Origin: CAYYMH01 sp964472785
GTDB lineage: Bacteria > Zhuqueibacterota > Zhuqueibacteria > Thermofontimicrobiales > Thermofontimicrobiaceae
DNA: 34,648 nt
NCBI GenBank assembly: GCA_964472785.1
Contig: CAYYMH010000045.1
Coordinates: 1 to 34,648, forward strand
Direction: 5' to 3'
Below are positions 25,431-34,614 of this stretch, in pieces (the first letter of the stretch is position 1; every line of letters begins with the position of its first letter). A program made the translations under genes and the position numbers. Under the pieces are notes generated by a model, which did no database searches, was not told where the DNA came from, and worked only from the letters and a program-made list of their open reading frames with translations.

Positions 25431-28115
25431 ATGATACAAAGAACCCTACTATCTTTCCTGCTGACCATTATGTTAAGTTCAAATTTAAATGCTGGAACCA
25501 CCGGTAAAATTTCCGGTCGTGTTCAGGTAAAAGAGACTGGCGAGCCTCTAATTGGCGCAAATATTATTTTAAGGGACACTCAACTGGGAGCTGCCAGTAA
25601 TCAGGATGGTTATTACTTTATTCTGAATATACCGCCAGGAACCTATTCAGTTGCTGCCCGAATGATCGGATATGAGAATCAAGTAAAAACCAATGTCAAG
25701 GTTTCAGCAGATCAAACGACAGTTGTGAACTTTCTGGTTTCTGAACAGGCAATAGCTGGTGAAGAGGTTGTTGTTGTTGCAGAAAAACCCATGATTCAGA
25801 AAGATTTAACCGGAAAAAGCGCTATCGTTGAAGCTGAAGTATTTTCTGAAATGCCGATTGATAATTTTGAAGGCGCAATTGTAACGCAGGCTGGTTTTAC
25901 AACCGATAGCGAAGGTGAATTCCATGTTCGCGGTGGCAGAGCGGGTGAAGTGGCGTTTATGATTGATGGAGTCTATGTACGCGATCCGTATTCAGGTGGA
26001 TTTGGGAGTCAAATTGACAAATATTCTATCAAAGAATTACAGGTGCTGACTGGTGGTTTTAATGCCGAATACGGACAGGCTATGTCTGGTATTATTAATA
26101 TTGTGACGAAAGAGGGTGGATCAAAATATCATGGCCGGATTGAATATGAGAGTCTCCGTTTAAACCAATCTCCTTATCGCCAACAAGATTGGATGCTCAA
26201 GACCGACATCGCAAACAATTTGAGTGCAACTGAGCAAGAATTGTACATGGACACAATTCGTGATACACTTGGCAATTCATTATATAAAGTTCCTAATTAT
26301 AATAATAAGGACGAAAAGTCATATATGCTATTTCAGGGAAATCTTACAGCAAACCTGAGTGGCCCGGTTCCTGGTTTGGATAAGTTGACATTTTTCGCTT
26401 CGGGGGCTATAATGAATGATTCCGGTTACATGCCCTGGGGATACAATAAAAATCGTGAAATGAATCTAAAATTGACCTACAAACTGGAACAGATGAAAAT
26501 CAATGTGTTTGGTCAACGAAATTATCGCGACTGGAAGCCATACGCCCACACATGGAAATACAATCCGGGCGGATATGAGGACAGACAAAATAATGTGGAA
26601 CGTGAAGGCTTGATTTTGTCACATACACTGAGCAACGCGACTTTTTATGAGCTGCGCCTGTCTCGATTTCATAGAATGTACAAAAGATATTTACCAGGAA
26701 AATCGGCAGAATTTACCTATGACCCAGTGTTTAATACATACAATTTAACCAGTTCTAATTTTACGCCACGAACAAACAATAATGACGGTTTTTATCTGGC
26801 AGGTGATAACGGAACTACAGATGACAGGGATATATTGACTTATACAGCTAAATTCGATATCACCAGCCAAATTAGTCAAAAGAATTTGATCAAATCCGGA
26901 ATCGAATTAATCAAGCATCGAATTTCCCGAGAAACGTTTATTCAGCCTTGGGAGGGTGAAAATCATCGTTATGAAAATTTTACTCGCAATCCAATCGAAT
27001 TTTCAGCATACGTTCAGGATAAACTGGAGCATAAATATTTTATATTAAATATTGGTTTGCGTTTTGATTATAACGATCCAAAAAATACAATGTGGCCGGA
27101 TCTCGATGTCCCTGGATATCTTGATGAGAACGGAGACTGGATCGCTTCTGATGAAGTTGAGGTTGAATCCAAAAAAATGCTAAGCCCAAGAATTGGTGTT
27201 GGATTTCCTGTTACTGACCAGACCTTGTTTTATAGTTCGTATGGTCATTTTTATCAGATTCCCAGTTATTTAGAAATGTACGGTCCCAAAAAAGTGGATG
27301 AAGACCAACCATTGATCGGGAATCCCAGAATTGAACCTCAGAAAACTGTCGCGTTTGAAGCCGGTGTGAAACAGCAAATCGGATTAGATTATGTTGTTGA
27401 TTTTAACGTGTTTTTCAAAGATATTACCAATCTGGCCGGCAGTACGTATCATGGATTTTTTCCCTATGAATATACGCTCTATGATAATTCCGATTATGCC
27501 AGTGTTAATGGCGCTGATCTAACGATTACGAAAAAATTTACTTATAATTTCAATGCCAGCGTCAACTACACCTATTCGATTGCCAAAGGAAACGAGTCAG
27601 ATCCGCGGGAGGGTTATAACGATTACAAACGTACGAATTTCCCACTGCGCCCGAAACGTATTTTCTATTTGGACTTTGATCGACGACATGATTTGGCAAT
27701 GAATTTGAATTATATTTTTCCAGATGAATTCGGACCGAAAATAGCCGGTTACGCTTTGCTTGAAAATATGCAATTTAATTTTCTTTTTGAAGCAGCAAGC
27801 GGACTTCCCTATACACCAATTTTGGACGAAGGTGGTGAAGGATTGCGTGTCGAAAAAAACACAGCCAAACAGAAAGCGATATATAATCTGGATGTAAAAA
27901 TGTTAAAACCAGTTGAATTTTCTCATTTCAAATTTACAGTCTTTCTAACAGTACAGAATGTATTTGATCGTCGGAATTCGGTCCGTATTTGGAGTCGAAC
28001 AGGATTACCATGGGATAATGGCCCATATACTTCAACATCGAAAGACCGTGTTTATAATCCGACAAATGTTACCGAACCAAGACGGATTTCCGCTGGTCTG
28101 CGGTTCGATTTTTAA
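25431..28115 (+). CDS. TonB-dependent outer-membrane receptor with carboxypeptidase-like N-terminal domain
   Basis: This 894-residue receptor imports a ligand across the outer membrane using TonB energy. A signal peptide (to about A21) is followed by a carboxypeptidase-D-regulatory-like beta-sandwich at about 26-100 (GKISGRVQVKETGEPLIGAN, DGYYFILNIPPGTYSV). A plug domain lies at about 120-230 (EFHVRGGRAGEVAFMIDGVY, GFNAEYGQAMSGIINIVTKEG), then a large 22-strand-type barrel ending in RRISAGLRFDF with terminal Phe. This is the SusC-like architecture, though the usual SusD partner is absent. The start is the ATG at 25431 after GAGGGAG. The open frame runs back to 25323 but lacks a signal there. 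The ligand is unknown. Confidence 0.92.
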   Translation: MIQRTLLSFLLTIMLSSNLNAGTTGKISGRVQVKETGEPLIGANIILRDTQLGAASNQDGYYFILNIPPGTYSVAARMIGYENQVKTNVKVSADQTTVVNFLVSEQAIAGEEVVVVAEKPMIQKDLTGKSAIVEAEVFSEMPIDNFEGAIVTQAGFTTDSEGEFHVRGGRAGEVAFMIDGVYVRDPYSGGFGSQIDKYSIKELQVLTGGFNAEYGQAMSGIINIVTKEGGSKYHGRIEYESLRLNQSPYRQQDWMLKTDIANNLSATEQELYMDTIRDTLGNSLYKVPNYNNKDEKSYMLFQGNLTANLSGPVPGLDKLTFFASGAIMNDSGYMPWGYNKNREMNLKLTYKLEQMKINVFGQRNYRDWKPYAHTWKYNPGGYEDRQNNVEREGLILSHTLSNATFYELRLSRFHRMYKRYLPGKSAEFTYDPVFNTYNLTSSNFTPRTNNNDGFYLAGDNGTTDDRDILTYTAKFDITSQISQKNLIKSGIELIKHRISRETFIQPWEGENHRYENFTRNPIEFSAYVQDKLEHKYFILNIGLRFDYNDPKNTMWPDLDVPGYLDENGDWIASDEVEVESKKMLSPRIGVGFPVTDQTLFYSSYGHFYQIPSYLEMYGPKKVDEDQPLIGNPRIEPQKTVAFEAGVKQQIGLDYVVDFNVFFKDITNLAGSTYHGFFPYEYTLYDNSDYASVNGADLTITKKFTYNFNASVNYTYSIAKGNESDPREGYNDYKRTNFPLRPKRIFYLDFDRRHDLAMNLNYIFPDEFGPKIAGYALLENMQFNFLFEAASGLPYTPILDEGGEGLRVEKNTAKQKAIYNLDVKMLKPVEFSHFKFTVFLTVQNVFDRRNSVRIWSRTGLPWDNGPYTSTSKDRVYNPTNVTEPRRISAGLRFDF

Positions 28116-28145
28116 ATTATCCTGATAATTGATGGAGAGTCACTC

Positions 28146-31100
28146 ATGATTAAAAAATCCAAGATGTTATTTGTGTTGACTTTAATTTTATTGTCATTCC
28201 AAATTTTTGCTCAGACAAAATCAGATGAAGAAACTGTTGGAACTACGGCTCTTTTTAAACCAACAGGGAGGGGGGATGACGCCTACGGTAAATTAAATAA
28301 AGGCGAACTTATAAATGTCGTTGGCAATTATGGAACGATCACTGATAGTTATCTTCAAAATGTGATTTATAATTTTACATGGCCAAAAAGCAAAGGCGCC
28401 GAAACTTCGCATATTGGTTCTGAAAATGCCTGTGACGATTTTTCCTTTATTTTTGCCACCAGCAGTGTCAAAAATACACACGGTACCGGAGCAGTTATTG
28501 AAGGTTACACCCATTATGATATGGAAGACTGGCGCGGTGTTGATGGGGCTGCAGGACATTATCACTGCGCTGTAGATGAGCAACGTGATTATCTATTGGC
28601 TCCGGACGGAACACCGATGATGGCAACCAGTGACCTACCTGAAACGTGGCCTGCAGGCTGGATGGATGATACCGTTTGGCCTGGTACATGGCATCCCGGA
28701 CCAACTGGCAAATATTCTGAATTGAACGACACCGATAAAGCGCTGGTTGACAGCATGGGCGCATGGTATGATGATTTGTACAATGTCTGGCGATTTTGGC
28801 CCGGAGATTTTCGCATTGATTCAAAAACAGAACTACAAGTTCCGGGAGAATTCGCCGGAGACCGTCATGTGTGGTGTATTATGGATGACGAGGATAATTT
28901 ACAATCACTGCAGGTTGGAATCGTCGTCGAGATGGAAGGTATTTGCTACGGACGTCCTTATGCTGAAGACTTTCATTTTTACAATTTCAAGATTCGTAAT
29001 ATTAGCGGCACGCAATTAGATAGCTGTTACTGGGGATATTATCTGGACCCACTTTTTGGTGATCCAAATCAGGAGGAATTATATACCTATAATAGTGGCA
29101 TCAATCCGAACGACACCTATAATGTGTTTATCCAGTATGACCCGGATGGACAGACGCGAGAAAATCGCTGGCGCGAAATAGGTGTGTTTGGTATGGCAGT
29201 TTTGAGGACTCCAAAAGATATTGGCGTTACAGATGCACATTTTGCGCCGGATGGAGGTACAGGCAGTTCATATCCCGCAGATGACTGGGATTTATGGGCA
29301 CATATTACAGGACAACCAAATAGTCCATACGCGCCGCAGCCAGTCAGCGATTTTTTCCATGGCCCAAATCGACGCTTAGACGATTTTTCTATGACCTGGG
29401 GCAATATGACAAATTATAATATTTTGGTGATGAGCGGACCGTTCACGATGGACGTTGATGAAATTGTGTATGCTACCATCGTCGTGAGCGCCGGTGCTGA
29501 TCGGGTTGAAACATATTCTGATAAAAGCGAACTGGAACGAAAAGATTTTGCAAAGAACATTAGTATTGCACAAGATATGTACAGTGTTAACTTTCAGGGT
29601 CCGACAGGTCCTGTTACACCCACGTTATATGGCGTTGCTGGTGATCAGAATGTAACGTTGTATTGGGATGATTTGCCCGAAACCAAGGCTGATCCGTTCT
29701 CCGGAGAATTCGATTTTGAGGGATATAAAATTTATCGCAGTGTCGATGGTGGCGCCTCATGGGGAACGCCGATCACCGACGCATTAGGACAACTAATCGG
29801 TTATGTGCCGCTGGTGCAATTTGATTTAGCAAATGATTATTCGGGTATCGATCCGGTCAATGCGAATAATTATCTCGGAGATAATACAGGTCTGCGTCAC
29901 ACGTTTGTCGATACGGATGTCAGTAATGGCGTGACATACACATATACAATCACTGCTTATGACCGGGGAGATGTCACGAGAAGTCTTCCGTCTTATGAAT
30001 CAGCCAGGGGCACGGGATCAATTGAGAAAAATGTTGTTACCGTCACTCCCCATACACAGGCTATCGGATATAATGATCCGATGGTTTCAATCGCCGATAA
30101 CTCTCTCGGAATTGGAGAACTGAATGTCGAAGTAATTGATCCTCCTGCAGTAGAAACTTTATATTATATATCATTCATTGATAGCCCGGCAACTCATTTC
30201 GCAGTTTCTAAAAACAGTGAGGAATTGGATGCCCGGCCGATTAACACGGAAGAAGATATGCCCCTGATAGATGGTATTAGATTTAGTTTGACAGGGGACA
30301 CGCAATTCGGCGGCGTACGAAGCGTCACCGACGAATATGGCAATGATGTTTTGGGAATTGTGAATACCGATTCAACGGGTCAATGGTATGTTGAAACTGC
30401 CGAGGAAGTTGCAATAAGTGTCGCGCCATTTGAAACAAAAGTCGCTGACTATGAAATTCGTTTTACTTCAGATAGTTCTTGGGTAGGCAAGGCTGGACCT
30501 GATCCACAATTAGCACAATGTAAAGTACCGTTTTCTGTTTGGAATGTGAGTGAAACGCCGGAAAGGCAGGTAAATAGCCTTATTACAGGCATTAATCTTC
30601 AATTTGATCTTGGCGATGCTATTTACATTGGCAATACTACGTACACAGCATCTGCTTTAAATGATACTATTTCGTCAAACTGGAAGGCAGATTTCGCCTA
30701 TCGGATAACACTAAAAGCCTCGTTGGAGAATACATCCGGCGAGTTACCACTTGAAGGTCAGAAAATCAGGATTGAAACATATCGTGCTTTTTCTCCATCG
30801 GATTATTATGAAGTCACTGTTTTTCCGGCAACTGTCACAACAACACAACAAGGTTTGGAAGATTACTTGAGCGACGTCCGTGTTGTACCGAATCCTTACG
30901 TTGTCAATGCGCAATGGGAGATACAGGAAAATGAAAGGCGTCTCAGATTCATGTTCCTTCCTGCAAATTGTACCATATCGATTTATACTACAGTGGGTGA
31001 ATTGGTAACTAAACTTTACCACACTAACGGCACTGGCGATGAAGACTGGAATTTATTGTCTTCAGTGGGGCAGGAAGTCGCTTATGGATTATACATTTAT

Positions 31101-31169
31101 GTTATTGAAGCAAAGGACGATGCCGGACATAATCGCCAAAAATTAGGAAAATTTATAATTATAAAATAA
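28146..31169 (+). CDS. Large secreted protein with FN3-like domain and C-terminal sorting-like domain
   Basis: This 1007-residue exported protein has a signal peptide ending near IFAQ (residues 1-22). The first 480 residues form a Trp/Asp/Gly-rich region that I cannot assign, rich in aromatic motifs such as DDLYNVWRFWPGD. An FN3-like domain spans about 490-605 (YGVAGDQNVTLYWDD, GYKIYRSVDGGASW, TYTYTITAYDRGD). More beta-rich sequence follows. The last 95 residues (VRVVPNPYVVNAQW, ISIYTTVGELVTKLYH, GLYIYVIEAKD, KLGKFIIIK) resemble type IX secretion C-terminal domains. It sits 30 bases after the receptor gene with its own GGAGAG, so it is the natural partner. It shows no SusD (RagB, TPR-like) features. 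It probably works at the cell surface as a binding protein for the receptor's substrate, by inference. Confidence 0.75.
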   Translation: MIKKSKMLFVLTLILLSFQIFAQTKSDEETVGTTALFKPTGRGDDAYGKLNKGELINVVGNYGTITDSYLQNVIYNFTWPKSKGAETSHIGSENACDDFSFIFATSSVKNTHGTGAVIEGYTHYDMEDWRGVDGAAGHYHCAVDEQRDYLLAPDGTPMMATSDLPETWPAGWMDDTVWPGTWHPGPTGKYSELNDTDKALVDSMGAWYDDLYNVWRFWPGDFRIDSKTELQVPGEFAGDRHVWCIMDDEDNLQSLQVGIVVEMEGICYGRPYAEDFHFYNFKIRNISGTQLDSCYWGYYLDPLFGDPNQEELYTYNSGINPNDTYNVFIQYDPDGQTRENRWREIGVFGMAVLRTPKDIGVTDAHFAPDGGTGSSYPADDWDLWAHITGQPNSPYAPQPVSDFFHGPNRRLDDFSMTWGNMTNYNILVMSGPFTMDVDEIVYATIVVSAGADRVETYSDKSELERKDFAKNISIAQDMYSVNFQGPTGPVTPTLYGVAGDQNVTLYWDDLPETKADPFSGEFDFEGYKIYRSVDGGASWGTPITDALGQLIGYVPLVQFDLANDYSGIDPVNANNYLGDNTGLRHTFVDTDVSNGVTYTYTITAYDRGDVTRSLPSYESARGTGSIEKNVVTVTPHTQAIGYNDPMVSIADNSLGIGELNVEVIDPPAVETLYYISFIDSPATHFAVSKNSEELDARPINTEEDMPLIDGIRFSLTGDTQFGGVRSVTDEYGNDVLGIVNTDSTGQWYVETAEEVAISVAPFETKVADYEIRFTSDSSWVGKAGPDPQLAQCKVPFSVWNVSETPERQVNSLITGINLQFDLGDAIYIGNTTYTASALNDTISSNWKADFAYRITLKASLENTSGELPLEGQKIRIETYRAFSPSDYYEVTVFPATVTTTQQGLEDYLSDVRVVPNPYVVNAQWEIQENERRLRFMFLPANCTISIYTTVGELVTKLYHTNGTGDEDWNLLSSVGQEVAYGLYIYVIEAKDDAGHNRQKLGKFIIIK

Positions 31170-31194
31170 TTATATTTTATAGCGGAGTGCGAAA

Positions 31195-32229
31195 ATGAAA
31201 ATTAAATTGTTAAGTGTAATATTAATGGTTTTTTTTGCTGGTATCACTGATGAGTCACTTTCCTTTAACAAAGTGGGGAGCACTACGGCTCAATTTCTAA
31301 AAATTGAATCCGGGCCGCGTACACTGGCGATGGGTGGCTGTTACGCGTCGATGGCGAATGATCCATTTGCTTTGTACTGGAATGTTGCCGGTATTGCCCA
31401 GGTTAATTCAATTTCGGCATCCATGGCATATACGAACTGGATTGCTGATTTAAAACATAGTTTTACCGCTGTTGTTATTCCTGCCGGGAAATTGGGAAAT
31501 GTGGGATTGAGTGTGACAACTTTGAACAGCGATAAGATTGAACAGACAACCATTTTGAATCCAAAGGGAACAGGAACATACGTGGAAGCTGCTGATATTG
31601 CAATTGGCATTTCCTATGCGAGATTTATGACGGATTTCGTCAGTGTTGGAGTCACTGCTAAATACATTCAACAGCGATTGTGGGACCTATCCGCTGAAAC
31701 AATTGTCTTTGATGTTGGATTTCTATTAAATACAGGTTTCAAAGGCGTTAGGCTTGGAATGGCTCTCAATAACTTTGGCCCTGAAATGAAAATGGATGGC
31801 GACAATCTGATTCGTTCTTTTGATAAATGGCCAGAGAATAATGCAGATCCCAACGTGCAGGTTGGGCTTAAAACATCTACCTGGCCTGTTCCAACAAGTT
31901 ACCGTGTTTCTCTTTCCATAGACTTGTTTGGGAATAAAGAATCATCCCTGCTTGGAGCAGGCGGTGATAATCAAATGGTTTTTGCTGTTGACGCTCTGCA
32001 TCCTAGCGACAATCCGGAACACTATTCATTTGGTCTGGAATATGCATTTCGACACATGCTTTTTGCGCGTGCCGGCTTCAAAGGAAACACAGATGAACAA
32101 GGATTGACATTCGGCGCCGGTTTTCACCTGGATGTGGGAAATAAAATTAATCTTATTATTGATTATGCTTATGCTGATTTTGGGATTTTTCAGGAGATTC
32201 AACAATTTAGTATCGGTTTCACTTTCTAA
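31195..32229 (+). CDS. PorV/PorQ-family outer-membrane beta-barrel protein
   Basis: This 344-residue protein has a signal peptide (about 1-23) and then a barrel. The N-terminal STTAQFLKIESGPRTLAMGG and the DPFALYWNVAGIA segment are signatures of the PorV/PorQ (UPF0164) family. Later come ALNNFGPEMKM, YRVSLSIDLFG and amphipathic strands ending in IQQFSIGFTF with terminal Phe. In known type IX secretion systems PorV helps move and attach substrate proteins. Additional homologues in FCB bacteria are often placed next to receptor or surface-protein genes. Here it follows the ~1000-residue surface protein by 25 bases and precedes a protein with a type IX sorting domain, which fits a dedicated carrier role (inferred). 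Confidence 0.88.
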   Translation: MKIKLLSVILMVFFAGITDESLSFNKVGSTTAQFLKIESGPRTLAMGGCYASMANDPFALYWNVAGIAQVNSISASMAYTNWIADLKHSFTAVVIPAGKLGNVGLSVTTLNSDKIEQTTILNPKGTGTYVEAADIAIGISYARFMTDFVSVGVTAKYIQQRLWDLSAETIVFDVGFLLNTGFKGVRLGMALNNFGPEMKMDGDNLIRSFDKWPENNADPNVQVGLKTSTWPVPTSYRVSLSIDLFGNKESSLLGAGGDNQMVFAVDALHPSDNPEHYSFGLEYAFRHMLFARAGFKGNTDEQGLTFGAGFHLDVGNKINLIIDYAYADFGIFQEIQQFSIGFTF

Positions 32230-32294
32230 CATTCCTGCGAGGATACCTAATTTAACTAAATAAATAACATTAACCATTTCAGGGAGGTTTGATC

Positions 32295-34601
32295 ATGAAC
32301 AAAATGCGACTACTTCTAATTCTTATCTTTTGTGTAGTGCTTGCAGAATCAGCGATGACGCAAGAGCCGGTTTTGATTGGGCAATACACAGATCCATCTT
32401 ACATCGATGCAGCGAGTTACGGGGGCATGGAGGGAATCTATTTCGATCCGATGAATAACTACATAGCAACCGGTGTCCAGTTAGATAGAACCACCATAAA
32501 TGCTATTATATCATTGGACGGAGGCGCTAATTGGACGACAACAACCGGAATTAATAACGGCGGTGAAGTGCGTCATTTTTCAGTGACTGGAGACGCGAAT
32601 GCTCCGATTTACCTGACTCACAAACGTAATGATGGAGATCCATCAGCAGCGCCCTGGGCTCGGCATCGCTCTTATATTTGCACCGATGATTTCGGCTGGG
32701 GAGGTGGTGCGTTCTCCGCAACGGCTGTAACAACTGCCGGTACAGAAACCGATGTTCTTGATTCTTATGCTGGAAATATGGATATATCCACGTTCGATCC
32801 CAATCTGCGTGGCGTAATAACTCATCATGGTAGTTCACAGCCAGGTGGTGAATATCAACAATTCTTTTATTCTGTCGATGGTGGCGCTACGTGGTCTGAT
32901 CGGATCAGATTGGTATCATCTGCGGACGAAGATAGTTTGAATCCAAATTTCGTAGATGATTTGACCTATAATACTGCGGATTTTGAATATGGACCGGATG
33001 GTTATATTTTAGCTGCCGGAACTGCCCAATGGGATTTTGATTTTCAAGGAGCCGAGCATTTATGGTATGCCGTTTCAACTGATTCAGGGAAGAATTGGGG
33101 ACCGGTGCAGATCATCCCTGGTTCCGAATATATAGATGTCAGTTGGAGCGTGGTGGATCGCGGCTGGAATCTCCTGTTGGATGCAAATAATAATTTCCAT
33201 TTGTTTGTTCTTGCAAACGATGCAACCAATATTTGGGGTGCTTATGATTTTATATGGAATGGCACCGAATGGTCAATGAAACGTTTCGTTGAACCGCAAT
33301 TAATTGATAACGGTCTTGTTGCGATTGAAAGAGATGAGAATGATTATGCGCCGCTGAATGCGCCTACTTTAAATAGTGATGGGACCATCTTCTATAGTTT
33401 TCTCGATGTCGCAGATACTACCGGCGGAGTGAATGATTATCGGTTATACACGGTTTACTCTCAGGATGGTGGTGCAACATGGTCAGACCGCACAGAACTG
33501 ATCGGCGATCCTGACTTCAATGCGGAAGAATTTGTTGATGTTGCCCGTGCCGCCGATGGCGATTTGCACGTGATGTACTGCAAAGTTGACACTGCGGGAG
33601 GGGTTACAGTCAATCAGTATTATCAGAAATTTTCGATTTCGGAAATTATCTCGTTGGAGAGCTCTCCAATAATCATTAATGAATTCATGTTCGATGTCAC
33701 ATTCGACGTTGACACAACACCGGATATCAATGAAGGCGATATCAACGGGGATGGCCAGCGCAGCGTACGCGGCGATGAATTCATCGAGATTTACAATAGC
33801 GGCGATGCAGCCGTTGATATTTCGGGTTATGAATTTCTTAAAAGAGATCTGACAGTTTTCTTTACATTTCCCGCGAACACCATTTTAGAGCCAGGTGAAT
33901 TTGCTGTGGTTTTCGGTGGAGTCGGTCCCGAAGGATTTGGATCGTATTTCCCTCCAGAATTGAAATTGTTTGCAGCCGTTTTGGGAGACGGTGATGCTGG
34001 ATTCGCCGGCAATGACGGAACATCGAATCTATCAAATAGCCGGGATAATATCATCCTTGTCAACCCAGCTACACAGGATACAATCGCAGAGTATTACTGG
34101 GGATCAGCGACAGCAAATACCAGTGTTGGTGTAAAACTGGAAGCTCCAAACACTGTGAACGATCAGGAAATCTCGGGCTCCATTCATCAGTCGGTGGTAA
34201 GAAATCCGGATTTTACCGGTTTATGGGATTTGCACACACAGGCTTCAGCGAATGGGTATTACCAGTCACCAAGCAATATGACAGATTCGCCGTTTACCGG
34301 TGTCAGTGAAAAAGATAAACCATCAATACCGAGCGAACATACGCTTTATCAAAATTATCCGAATCCATTTAATCCTGCTACGACGATCAGGTTTAGCCTT
34401 AACAAACCGGCGCGGGTAACAGTAACCATTTATAATGTGAACGGTGAACAAATCGCCAGTTTAGCAGATAATCAATTGTTTACAGTGGGAATGCAGGAAC
34501 TTAAGTGGAATGCAGCCGATGTTGCCTCCGGTGTTTACTTTTACCATTTAGAGACAAGTGATGGATATCATTTGAGTCACAAAATGGTATTGCTGAAATA
34601 A
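32295..34601 (+). CDS. Secreted Asp-box (BNR) beta-propeller protein with lamin-tail domain and type IX sorting domain
   Basis: This 768-residue protein has a signal peptide at 1-22. A propeller-like region to about 450 carries four Asp-box motifs of S-x-D-x-G-x-x-W form: SLDGGANW (73-80), SVDGGATW (193-200), STDSGKNW (261-268) and SQDGGATW (389-396). No sialidase RIP motif is seen, so catalysis is not implied. A lamin-tail-like domain follows (IIINEFMFDV at about 459, DINGDGQ with a possible Ca-binding loop, DEFIEIYNSGDAAVDISGYEF). The C-terminal 85 residues hold YQNYPNPFNPATTIRFSL, VTVTIYNVNGEQI and GVYFYHLETSDGYHLSHKMV, a classic type IX sorting domain. The start is the ATG at 32295 after GGGAGG; an earlier TTG was rejected. 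The position after PorV suggests a surface-anchored carbohydrate or protein binder. Confidence 0.85.
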   Translation: MNKMRLLLILIFCVVLAESAMTQEPVLIGQYTDPSYIDAASYGGMEGIYFDPMNNYIATGVQLDRTTINAIISLDGGANWTTTTGINNGGEVRHFSVTGDANAPIYLTHKRNDGDPSAAPWARHRSYICTDDFGWGGGAFSATAVTTAGTETDVLDSYAGNMDISTFDPNLRGVITHHGSSQPGGEYQQFFYSVDGGATWSDRIRLVSSADEDSLNPNFVDDLTYNTADFEYGPDGYILAAGTAQWDFDFQGAEHLWYAVSTDSGKNWGPVQIIPGSEYIDVSWSVVDRGWNLLLDANNNFHLFVLANDATNIWGAYDFIWNGTEWSMKRFVEPQLIDNGLVAIERDENDYAPLNAPTLNSDGTIFYSFLDVADTTGGVNDYRLYTVYSQDGGATWSDRTELIGDPDFNAEEFVDVARAADGDLHVMYCKVDTAGGVTVNQYYQKFSISEIISLESSPIIINEFMFDVTFDVDTTPDINEGDINGDGQRSVRGDEFIEIYNSGDAAVDISGYEFLKRDLTVFFTFPANTILEPGEFAVVFGGVGPEGFGSYFPPELKLFAAVLGDGDAGFAGNDGTSNLSNSRDNIILVNPATQDTIAEYYWGSATANTSVGVKLEAPNTVNDQEISGSIHQSVVRNPDFTGLWDLHTQASANGYYQSPSNMTDSPFTGVSEKDKPSIPSEHTLYQNYPNPFNPATTIRFSLNKPARVTVTIYNVNGEQIASLADNQLFTVGMQELKWNAADVASGVYFYHLETSDGYHLSHKMVLLK

Positions 34602-34614
34602 GGACAAATGTCCT
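34601..34614 (+). other. Short hairpin overlapping the last stop codon
   Basis: AGGACA-AA-TGTCCT is a perfect six-base inverted repeat beginning in the TAA stop. No T-tract follows. A TTGACA at 34625-34630 could be a -35 box for a gene beyond the window, but its -10 region is not visible. Confidence 0.3.

Noticed and set aside
28293..29573. Several minus-strand open frames opposite the large surface protein
   Set aside because: They lack ribosome sites and family features, and the plus-strand frame is a well-formed exported protein; these are antisense shadows.
28146..31169. Calling the 1007-residue protein a SusD homologue from its position after the receptor
   Set aside because: It is twice the usual SusD length, has an FN3-like domain and a C-terminal sorting-like domain, and no lipoprotein cysteine or TPR-like helices of SusD are seen.
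32295..34601. Calling the Asp-box protein a sialidase
   Set aside because: Asp boxes are present, but I find no F/Y-RIP motif and no clear arginine triad; Asp boxes occur in many non-enzymatic propellers.
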